Under the pieces are notes generated by a model. It saw only the letters and a list, made by a program, of their open reading frames with translations. It was not told the DNA's origin and did not search any database. Both the position numbers and the translations under genes were made by a program. This document shows, one piece after another, positions 27,079-33,912 of a DNA stretch of 33,912 bases. Numbering within the stretch: position 1 is the first letter of the stretch; each line of letters starts with the position of its first letter. Source of the DNA: Oscillospiraceae bacterium (GTDB lineage: Bacteria; Bacillota; Clostridia; Oscillospirales; Oscillospiraceae); assembly GCA_015068365.1 (NCBI GenBank), contig SVKR01000052.1:1-33912 (forward strand), given 5' to 3'.

Positions 27079-27119
27079 AAAAAAAACAGCGCCCTGCATG
27101 TATGCAGGGCGCTGTAAAA
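27079..27119 (-). terminator. Strong rho-independent terminator of the ispH-rpsA transcript
   Basis: CAGCGCCCTGCA/TGCAGGGCGCTG 12-bp stem, 4-nt loop (27087-27114); minus-strand T8 tract follows. A weaker hairpin with T7 lies just beyond (about 27050-27078). Confidence 0.93.
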
Positions 27120-27131
27120 AGGATGCAATAA

Positions 27132-29234
27132 TTATTCTTCGGTATCCTCCGGGGCGATGCCGGTGCTCTCGCCGGTCTCGGAGACTTCATAGACCAGTGC
27201 GTCCGCCTCGGGAGCGACCGCTTCCTCTTCCTCTTCCGTCTCCTGGGCGGCCTTGGGCGCGGCAGGGGCGGGCTCGCACAGAGCGCGGATGCTGAGGGAG
27301 ACCTTGTGCTTCTCCTCGTCGATCGCGGTGATCTTGGCGTCCACCACGTCACCCACCGTCAGGACCTCACCGGGCTGGCCGATGCGGCGGTTGGCGATCT
27401 GGGAGATGTGGATCAGTCCGTCCACGCCGGGAACGACCTCGGCAAAGGCGCCGAAGGTCATCAGCTTGACAACGGTAACAGGGGCGATGTCGCCGACCTT
27501 GTACTGCTCCATGAATTTGCTCCAGGGATTCTCGTTGGGATCCTTGTAGCCCAGGGAGATCTTATGGGTCTCCTTATCGAAGTTGATGACGTAGACATTG
27601 ATCTTGTCGCCGACGGAGACAACGTCCGCGGGCTTGCTGATGCGCTTCCAGCTCAGTTCGGAGACATGCACCATGCCGTCCACACCGCCGATGTCGACGA
27701 ATGCGCCGTAGCTGGTGAGGGACTTGACAACGCCGTCATAGCGCTTGCCGATCTCGATCTCGTCCCAGATCTTGGCGATGGCCTCGCGGCGGGCCTTGGC
27801 GGTCACGGCGCGGATGGAGCCCACCACTCTGCGGCGGCCCTTGTTGACCTCGGTAATGCGAAGCTGGACCTTCTGCTTCAGCAGCTGGCTCATCTCAGCG
27901 TCTCTCGGCAGACCGGACTGGGACGCGGGGACAAACACGCGGATGCCCTTGACAGAGACGACGATACCGCCCTTGTTCTCTTCGGTGACAACACCCTCGA
28001 CAACGGTCTCGTCCTCGCAGGCGCGCTCCACGTCCTCCCAGTTCTTCACCGCATCCAGGCGGCGCTTGGAGAGCATGACCGTGCCTTCCACGTCGTTCAC
28101 GCGGACGACGCAGGCTTCCACCTCGTCGCCGATGTGGATCAGGTCCTCAATCTTGGTGCCGTTCTCATCGGCGAAGTCCTCTACCGGTATGTAACCGGAA
28201 TGCTTTGTCCCGAGATCGACCGTCACTTCGGTGGGTGTGATCGCAGCAACGATACCCTTGACCGTCTCCCCGTTATATATGGTTTTGATGGAATCCTCCA
28301 GCAGCTCCTCAAAGCTCTTTTCGGTTTCCACGGCGGCAGTCTCTTCCACAGCTGCAGCCTCGTTGACCTCCACGGTCTGATTGATCTCGTCGCACATCTT
28401 TTGTTCTACCTCCTTAATGATCCTTCCAGGAACTGAGGCCCCTGCGGTGATACCAACGGTATCCAATGCCGCAAGCGGAGATAAGGCAAGCTCCGCCGCA
28501 TTTTCGACGAACAGAACCTTGTCACAAACCTCCGCGCAAATCTCCACCAGGTGGCGGCTGTTGGCGCTGTGCTTTCCGCCAATGACCACCACAGCATCAC
28601 ATTTTTGTCCGAAATCCAATGCCTCTGACTGTCTAATCTGCGTAGCATCGCATATTGTATCAAAGAATTCCGCATTTGTACATATTTTTTTTTGAATTTC
28701 TTTCGATTTTTTTAAATGTTCCTGTGTTTCCGTACTCTGGAACACGACAACCGTGCCGCGATTGTTCAATTCTGAACACTTATGCAGAAGGCATTCCAGC
28801 TCCTCCACGCTCTGCGCGACGGAAGAATCGGCGCACCAGCCGCAGATGCCCTGCACCTCCGGGTGATCGGCCTGGCCGAACACGATCAGGCTCTTCCCTT
28901 CCGCCTGGGCGCGGTCGGCGATGCGGTGGATATACTTCACCCGTCCGCAGGTGCCGTCGATGATGCGGCAGCGGCGGCGCTCCAGCGCGTCATAGACCGC
29001 CTTGCCGACCCCGTGGGAGCGCAAAAGCACGGCGCTGCCCTCCGGGATCTCCTCCACCGTGTCCGCAACGCGCATCCCCATGGCGCAAAGCCGCGCCACT
29101 TCGTCCCGGTTGTGGATCAGCTCGCCCAGGCACCAGAGCGGCGTGCCGGCGGACAGCTCCCGCTCGGCCAGCGCAACACTGTGGGCCACGCCGGCGCAAA
29201 AGCCGGCGCTTTTCGCAACGATGACCTGTTTCAT
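27132..29234 (-). CDS. ispH: Bifunctional IspH (HMBPP reductase) / ribosomal protein S1 fusion with four S1 domains
   Basis: Starts at MKQVIVAKSAGFCAGV (29234). IspH Fe-S cysteine motifs GFCAGV, GTCGRVKYIH, TICDATQIRQ; after residues ~MCDEIN come S1 motifs (GTKHSGYIPVEDF, VKGIRVFVPASQ, TSYGAFVDIGGVDGMVHVSELSW, MTFGAFAEVVPGVDGLIHISQI). The track start at 29312 lies within cmk. Confidence 0.94.
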   Translation of the reverse strand: MKQVIVAKSAGFCAGVAHSVALAERELSAGTPLWCLGELIHNRDEVARLCAMGMRVADTVEEIPEGSAVLLRSHGVGKAVYDALERRRCRIIDGTCGRVKYIHRIADRAQAEGKSLIVFGQADHPEVQGICGWCADSSVAQSVEELECLLHKCSELNNRGTVVVFQSTETQEHLKKSKEIQKKICTNAEFFDTICDATQIRQSEALDFGQKCDAVVVIGGKHSANSRHLVEICAEVCDKVLFVENAAELALSPLAALDTVGITAGASVPGRIIKEVEQKMCDEINQTVEVNEAAAVEETAAVETEKSFEELLEDSIKTIYNGETVKGIVAAITPTEVTVDLGTKHSGYIPVEDFADENGTKIEDLIHIGDEVEACVVRVNDVEGTVMLSKRRLDAVKNWEDVERACEDETVVEGVVTEENKGGIVVSVKGIRVFVPASQSGLPRDAEMSQLLKQKVQLRITEVNKGRRRVVGSIRAVTAKARREAIAKIWDEIEIGKRYDGVVKSLTSYGAFVDIGGVDGMVHVSELSWKRISKPADVVSVGDKINVYVINFDKETHKISLGYKDPNENPWSKFMEQYKVGDIAPVTVVKLMTFGAFAEVVPGVDGLIHISQIANRRIGQPGEVLTVGDVVDAKITAIDEEKHKVSLSIRALCEPAPAAPKAAQETEEEEEAVAPEADALVYEVSETGESTGIAPEDTEE
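28395..28415 (-). promoter_or_regulatory. Candidate internal ribosome-binding site and ATG for a free S1 protein inside the fusion ORF
   Basis: Minus strand AAGGAGGT (28408-28415), 10-nt spacer, in-frame ATG (28395-28397), located at the IspH/S1 boundary (IIKEVEQKMCDEIN). Confidence 0.6.
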
Positions 29235-29911
29235 TCGCCCAGCTTCTCCCGCACGAGCCGCGCCACGGCCTCGACCGCTTCCGAAAAGCTGAGATCGCTG
29301 CTGTCGATGCACACAGCGTCCTCCGCCGCCCGCAGCGGCGCAGCGGCGCGCGTGGAATCCTGCCTGTCGCGGTATTCGATGTCCCGCAGCACCTCGTCAT
29401 AGGGGGTCTCCGTGCCCCGCTTTTTCAGCTCCAGCCAGCGGCGGCGGGCCCGCTCTTCGGCGCTGGCAGTCAGAAACACCTTCACGTCCGCGTCCGGCAG
29501 CACGACCGTGCCGATGTCGCGGCCGTCCATCACCACGCTGTGCCGGGCGGCCATGGAGCGCTGCATATCCATCAGATAGGCCCGCACCTCCGGGATAGCG
29601 GAGACGTCAGAGGCGTAGATGGAGCTTTTGGGCGTGCGGATGGCGTCGGAGACGTCCTCGCCGCACAGCAGCATCCGCTGGGTGCCGCTTTCATCATAGG
29701 CGATGTCGATGGAAAGCCCCGGCAGCAGGGCGATAACGGCGGGGGCGTCCTTCGAGCCAACGCCCGCACGCTGCGCCGCGAGGCCGACAGTGCGGTAAAT
29801 CGCACCGGTATCGACATAAATGAGTTGAAACTGCGCCGCCAGCGCCTTTGCCACGGTGCTTTTCCCGGCGCCGGAGGGGCCGTCGATGGCGACAGAAATA
29901 GGATGCTTCAT
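29231..29911 (-). CDS. cmk: Cytidylate kinase
   Basis: MKHPISVAIDGPSGAGKSTVAKALA, YVDTGAIYRTV, VVMDGRDIGTVVLPDADVKVFLTASAEERARRR; GGGAGG upstream of ATG 29911. Confidence 0.96.
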   Translation of the reverse strand: MKHPISVAIDGPSGAGKSTVAKALAAQFQLIYVDTGAIYRTVGLAAQRAGVGSKDAPAVIALLPGLSIDIAYDESGTQRMLLCGEDVSDAIRTPKSSIYASDVSAIPEVRAYLMDMQRSMAARHSVVMDGRDIGTVVLPDADVKVFLTASAEERARRRWLELKKRGTETPYDEVLRDIEYRDRQDSTRAAAPLRAAEDAVCIDSSDLSFSEAVEAVARLVREKLGE

Positions 29912-29933
29912 ATGGTTCCTCCCAGGGAGCTCA

Positions 29934-31172
29934 TCAGATATGTTCACCGGCCAGATGGCCGGTACTCCATGCGATCTGGAGATTAAAGCCGCCGGTAAAG
30001 GCGTCCAGGTCCAGAACCTCTCCCGCGAAGTATAGGCCGTCCACGATCTTGGAGCCCATGGTGCGCGGATCGACCTCCTTCACGTTCACGCCGCCGGAGG
30101 TGACGATGGCCTCGGCGATGGGGCGCGGGCCGCGAACGGAGACGGGAAAGGCCTTGAAAAGCTGCAAAAGCCGCTGGCGCTGCTCCCGCGTAACGGCGTT
30201 GACCTTGGTCTCCCCGGGGATGCCGGAGCGGCGCACCAGCACGGGGATCATCGTCCGCCCCGCCAGATCGCCCAGGGCGTTGGCAAAATCGCGGTTCTTG
30301 TATAGCTCAAAGTCCCGCAGCAGGCGGGCGTCCAGCTTTTTCTCGTCCAGGCCGGGCTTCAGGTCAATCTCCGCGGTCCACGGCCCGGCGCTGCCCCGCA
30401 AAAACGCGCTGGCGGAGAGCACCAGCGGCCCCGTGATGCCGAAGTGGGTAAACATCATCTCCCCCAGTTCGCAGTAGAGGGCCTTGCCCTGCCCGTCGCG
30501 GAGCGTCAGCGTCACATTTTTCAGCGAAAAGCCCTGCATCTCCGCGCAGTCGGCGTCGTCGCTCTCCAGCGGAACAAGCGACGGCAGCAGCGGCGTGACC
30601 GTGTGGCCCAGCGCCTTCGCCATGCGATAGCCGTCCCCTGTGGAGCCGGTCAGCGGATACGAAGCCCCGCCGGTGGCGATCAGCGCACTTTCACATTGCA
30701 GCGTGTTCTCTGCGCAGCGAACGCCGCGGACCGCGCCGTTTTCCAGCAAAATCTCCACGGCGCTGTCGTGCAGAAGGAACACCCCCGCCCGGCGCATCTC
30801 CGCTTCCAGCGCGCGGGCGATGTCATGGGCGTTGTCGGAGACCGGGAACACCCGGCTGCCCCGCTCGGTTTTCAGCGGCACGCCCAGTGACTCAAAATAT
30901 GCCATGGTGTCGTCGGGAGAAAAGCGGTTCAGCGCGGAGTAAAGGAACTTTCCGTTGGTGGGCACATTTTTCAGAAAGGTCTTGATGTCGCAGTTGTTGC
31001 AGACATTGCAGCGGCCCTTGCCGGTGATGCGCAGCTTTTTGCCGCAGAAGGGGTTGTGCTCGATCAGCGCCACGCTTCTGCCCCGCCGCGCCGCCGTGAT
31101 GGCCGCCATCATGCCGGCCGCCCCGCCGCCGATGACAGCGGCGTCAAATATCCGTAAGCTCATAGACGTCAT
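29934..31172 (-). CDS. HI0933/BaiN-like NAD(P)/FAD-dependent oxidoreductase
   Basis: FDAAVIGGGAAGMMAAITAARRG, LRITGKGRCNVCNN, GLYFAGEVLDLDAFTGGFNLQIAWSTGHLAG. Start may instead be ATG 31163. Confidence 0.92.
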   Translation of the reverse strand: MTSMSLRIFDAAVIGGGAAGMMAAITAARRGRSVALIEHNPFCGKKLRITGKGRCNVCNNCDIKTFLKNVPTNGKFLYSALNRFSPDDTMAYFESLGVPLKTERGSRVFPVSDNAHDIARALEAEMRRAGVFLLHDSAVEILLENGAVRGVRCAENTLQCESALIATGGASYPLTGSTGDGYRMAKALGHTVTPLLPSLVPLESDDADCAEMQGFSLKNVTLTLRDGQGKALYCELGEMMFTHFGITGPLVLSASAFLRGSAGPWTAEIDLKPGLDEKKLDARLLRDFELYKNRDFANALGDLAGRTMIPVLVRRSGIPGETKVNAVTREQRQRLLQLFKAFPVSVRGPRPIAEAIVTSGGVNVKEVDPRTMGSKIVDGLYFAGEVLDLDAFTGGFNLQIAWSTGHLAGEHI

Positions 31173-32004
31173 AATCCGCCCAGATGGTCTCCAGGCGCTT
31201 GAAAATGTCGGAAAGGTTGTCCTTGCTGCGAATGCCGACGGAGACGATCAGCGCGTTGATGAGGCTGAGCGGCGCCACCAGGGAGTCCAGGAAGGAGACC
31301 ATATCGCTTTTCGCGTAGATCAGCGTATCGGCCACGCCGGCGAAGGGAGATGTCTCCCCGTCGGTGATGCCGATGACATGGGCGCCGGCGTTTTTTGCGA
31401 ACTTCATGGCGCGCACGGTGCGGCTGGAATAGCGGGGATAGCTGATGCCGATGAACACGTCCCCCTCCCGGATGCGGATGATCTGCTCATACACCTCGCT
31501 GACGGCGGTGTCCTGAATGATGTGGACGTTTTCCAGCAGCAGGTTCAGATAAAAGCCGAGGAAGTTGGCAAGGCAGGTGGACGAGCGCATGCCGACAATG
31601 TAGATGTGATGCGCGTTCACGATGCGCTCCACCGCGGCGTTGAAGCTCTCGCGGTTGCATTCGTCCAGGGTGACGTGCAGCTTGTCAATGTCGGCCATCA
31701 GGACAGATTCCAGCACGTTGTCCTCGTCCATGGTCTCCCGTGCCACCTCGATGCGCTGGACGCTGGTGAGCCGGGAGCGGATGGTGTCCTGTATGGCCTT
31801 GCGCATGCCGGGATAGCCGTCATAGCCCAGTTCGCTGGCAAAGCGCACCACCGTCGATTCGCTGACGCCGCAGAGCTCCCCCAGGCGCGAGGCCGTCAGA
31901 AACGCGGCTTTGTCATAGTTTTCAAGAATGTATGCGGCAATGCGCTTCTGGCCTTTGGAAAACCCGGCGCTGTCTTTCAGCTGTGCCAAAATGCCACGTT
32001 CCAT
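31144..32004 (-). CDS. MurR/RpiR family transcriptional regulator (HTH plus SIS domain)
   Basis: HTH region LTASRLGELCGVSESTVVRFASELGYDGYPGMRKAI; SIS domain IYIVGMRSSTCLANFLGFYL, GDVFIGISYPRYSSRTV. ATG 32004 with GGTGGAGGC is preferred over the track start 32040. Confidence 0.92.
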   Translation of the reverse strand: MERGILAQLKDSAGFSKGQKRIAAYILENYDKAAFLTASRLGELCGVSESTVVRFASELGYDGYPGMRKAIQDTIRSRLTSVQRIEVARETMDEDNVLESVLMADIDKLHVTLDECNRESFNAAVERIVNAHHIYIVGMRSSTCLANFLGFYLNLLLENVHIIQDTAVSEVYEQIIRIREGDVFIGISYPRYSSRTVRAMKFAKNAGAHVIGITDGETSPFAGVADTLIYAKSDMVSFLDSLVAPLSLINALIVSVGIRSKDNLSDIFKRLETIWADYDVYELTDI

Positions 32005-32026
32005 GCCTCCACCACCCATAAAAACA

Positions 32027-32058
32027 ACTTTGCCCGGCAAAGTGTCCAGGCAAAGTGT
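32027..32058. promoter_or_regulatory. Operator-like palindrome and tandem repeat upstream of the rpiR-type gene
   Basis: Perfect 17-bp palindrome ACTTTGCC-C-GGCAAAGT (32027-32043), with a further GGCAAAGTGT copy at 32049-32058 (13-bp period relative to 32036-32045). Confidence 0.7.
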
Positions 32059-32087
32059 ATCTTATGCTATTTCCGTGTAAAATGCAA
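32059..32087 (-). promoter_or_regulatory. Sigma-A-type promoter upstream of the rpiR-type gene
   Basis: Minus strand TTGCAT (32082-32087), 17-bp spacer, TAAGAT (32059-32064). Confidence 0.6.
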
Positions 32088-32123
32088 GAAAATTTGCAAG
32101 CTGCAGGCAAATCCTGCATCAAA

Positions 32124-32852
32124 TTATGTATCGCGCGGGCTTTCCTGCGCTTTTATGGCGCTTTGCAGCTCGGAAATCTCATTCTCCGTCAGCGCCCGCC
32201 ATGTTCCGGCGGGCAGATCGCCGAGGAGGAGCGGCCCTTCGCTGACGCGCACGAGCCGCGAAACGTGAAGCCCTACGGCGGCGCACATGCGCCGTATCTG
32301 GCGGTTGCGCCCTTCATGAATGGTGATCTGCAGCGTGTCGTCTCCGAGCGCGTCCACCGCGTCGGCCTGCACGGTACAGCCGTCGTCAAGCGTGATGGGC
32401 GCGCGCAGTCGCGGCAGGGCAAGCGCTGTGTCGCCCCGCACGGTGGCGTGGTAGACCTTTTTGATCTCGCCGCTGGGATGCATCAGAGCGTTGGCCAGCG
32501 CGCCGTCATTGGTCAGCAGCAGCAGGCCTTCGGAATCCATGTCCAGCCTGCCGACGGGATAGACCCGCGCCGGCGCGCCGCGCAGCAGAAGCGAGACATC
32601 GGGCCTCCCCTTCTCGTCACTCAGCGTGGTCACATAGCCCCGTGGCTTGTGCAGCATCAGATAGACCTTCTCCGTGGGGATGCGAATCGGTCTGCCGTCC
32701 ACAGTGATGGTATCCGTGTCTGGGTCCGCGCTTTGTCCGAGGCCGGCCACGGCGCCGTTGACGCGCACGCGCCCGGCGCGCAGCAGCTCCTCCGCCCGGC
32801 GGCGGGAGGCGATGCCTGCGGCTGAAATGAGTTTTTGCAGTCGTTCGTTCAT
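32124..32852 (-). CDS. rluB: RsuA/RluB-family pseudouridine synthase
   Basis: S4 domain MNERLQKLISAAGIASRRRAEELLRAGRVRVNG; catalytic VGRLDMDSEGLLLLTNDG; EGRNRQIRRM. RluB versus RsuA not resolved from sequence alone. Confidence 0.9.
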   Translation of the reverse strand: MNERLQKLISAAGIASRRRAEELLRAGRVRVNGAVAGLGQSADPDTDTITVDGRPIRIPTEKVYLMLHKPRGYVTTLSDEKGRPDVSLLLRGAPARVYPVGRLDMDSEGLLLLTNDGALANALMHPSGEIKKVYHATVRGDTALALPRLRAPITLDDGCTVQADAVDALGDDTLQITIHEGRNRQIRRMCAAVGLHVSRLVRVSEGPLLLGDLPAGTWRALTENEISELQSAIKAQESPRDT

Positions 32853-32865
32853 CGCTGGCTCCAGA

Positions 32866-33912
32866 TCACGCGGAAAAGAGGTTTTCCGCAAATGCGCCGG
32901 TGGGATACCGGTCTTTGAATGGCGCGAAGCGCTCCCACGGCCTCAGGCGCTGCTGCGGGTCGACCGGGGCGTCGGCTGCAGCAAGCAGGTCGGATTTCCA
33001 GATCACCTTTCCGCTCCGCACGATCCGGACCGTCCCCAGGCGGTCCCCGCAGCGGACCGGCGCGAACACAAAGCGCGGCAGCGAAACGTGCACCGCCGTC
33101 TCTTCGTCGCGGCGCATGAGCGCGAACGGTGCATCGCATTGCAGCGGAACAGCCGACGCAGTGGAGGAAATGACGGGGACCGCTCGCCATTGCTCGTCCG
33201 GGAAGGTCAGAAACCGATAGCCGGAGAAGGCCTCGTCATAAAGCGCGGCGTGGTCGGCCCAGTCATTGGGGTCGGACAGCGTGACGCAAATGAGGCGCAG
33301 CCCGTCCCGCTCGGCAACGGAGACCAGCGTCCGCCCCGCGGCGCGGGTGTAGCCGGTTTTGCCGCCGATGCAGCCGTCATACCCCTCCAAAAGCTTATTG
33401 TGGTTGCGGAAGGTCAGTCCGTGGATCTGATACTCCCGCGCGGCGAACAGGCGGCAGAAGTCCGGGTTTTCCATGGCCGCCGCCGTCAGAAGGGCCAGAT
33501 CGCGGGCGGAGGAGTAATGCTGCTCCCCGTCCAGGCCGTGGGGGTTTTCAAAATGCGTGTTCGCAAGGCCCAGCGCCGCCGCCTTTTCGTTCATCCATTC
33601 CACAAAGGCCTCAACGCTGCCCGCCGTATGCTCCGCCAGGGCAATGGCGGCGTCGTTGCCGGAGGCCAGCATCAGCCCGTAGAGCAGCTCCTCGATCGTG
33701 TAGCTGTCCCCGGGCAGCAGCCCCATGGACGACCCCTCGATCCCCGACTGCGCATCCGTGATGGTCACGCTCCGGCTCATGCGGGAATGCTCCAGCACGA
33801 CAAGCGCCGTCATGATCTTGGTCGTGCTGGCGATCAGCCGCCGCTCGTCCGCGCCGCGCTGGCGCAGCACTGTGCCGGTGCGGGGTTCATACAGGATCAT
33901 GGACGCGGCGGA
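32866..33912 (-). CDS. D-alanyl-D-alanine carboxypeptidase (PBP5/DacF-like), 5' end truncated by the window edge
   Basis: Active-site STTK, SGN, KTG motifs (ASTTKIMTA, MLASGNDAAIALAEH, IGGKTGYT). The frame stays open to the window edge (..SAASMILYEPRTGTVL), so ATG 33900 is not the real start. Confidence 0.93.
   Translation of the reverse strand, partial: SAASMILYEPRTGTVLRQRGADERRLIASTTKIMTALVVLEHSRMSRSVTITDAQSGIEGSSMGLLPGDSYTIEELLYGLMLASGNDAAIALAEHTAGSVEAFVEWMNEKAAALGLANTHFENPHGLDGEQHYSSARDLALLTAAAMENPDFCRLFAAREYQIHGLTFRNHNKLLEGYDGCIGGKTGYTRAAGRTLVSVAERDGLRLICVTLSDPNDWADHAALYDEAFSGYRFLTFPDEQWRAVPVISSTASAVPLQCDAPFALMRRDEETAVHVSLPRFVFAPVRCGDRLGTVRIVRSGKVIWKSDLLAAADAPVDPQQRLRPWERFAPFKDRYPTGAFAENLFSA

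Noticed and set aside
27306-28436. 376-aa plus-strand ORF antisense to the S1 region
   Set aside because: Asp/Leu/Ala/His-rich antisense frame of a clearly conserved gene; no independent RBS or domain evidence.
27132-29312. Possibility that the IspH-S1 fusion is an assembly or frameshift error
   Set aside because: The frame is continuous, both parts have intact motifs, and such fusions are known in Clostridia. The A9 run does lie in the IspH part, so read-level verification is still worthwhile.
1-33912. CRISPR array, transposase, integrase, phage genes, toxin-antitoxin or defence genes
   Set aside because: None seen: no regularly spaced repeats and no matching protein motifs; the gene content is housekeeping, metabolism and sporulation.

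Overview
This window looks like an ordinary chromosomal segment of a GC-rich, spore-forming, probably butyrate-producing Clostridia/Oscillospiraceae-type Firmicute (inferred from gene content only). The plus strand (about 0.1-6.2 kb) carries a phosphoketolase, an acyl-CoA dehydrogenase-etfB-etfA cluster and a small acid-soluble spore protein (SASP). After a convergent terminator at about 6.23-6.26 kb, every remaining supported gene lies on the minus strand: yebC, a SPOCS/LysM (SipL-like) protein, a 52-aa membrane microprotein absent from the ORF track, a PfkB kinase, the Firmicute cluster rsgA-prkC-prpC-rlmN-rsmB-fmt-def-priA-rpoZ-gmk-remA-yicC, cdaR-cdaA, a cysteine-desulfurase-family protein with a DUF3343 partner, ispF-ispD-carD, an ispH-rpsA fusion, cmk, a BaiN/HI0933-like flavoprotein, an RpiR regulator, an RsuA/RluB-type pseudouridine synthase and a D,D-carboxypeptidase truncated by the window edge. 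I found no CRISPR array, transposon, prophage, defence cassette, tRNA or rRNA, and no clearly new multi-gene system. The most interesting signals are small: (1) a near-perfect Shine-Dalgarno and ATG at the IspH/S1 junction of the fused ORF, preceded by A9 and A7 runs in frame for slippage; (2) a perfect 17-bp palindrome plus a 13-bp tandem repeat between the -10 box and start codon of the RpiR gene; (3) a long inverted repeat that partly covers the SASP Shine-Dalgarno; (4) a large composite hairpin and an SD-in-loop hairpin before DUF3343; and (5) a perfect 120-bp palindrome at the exact start of the window, probably an assembly fold-back.
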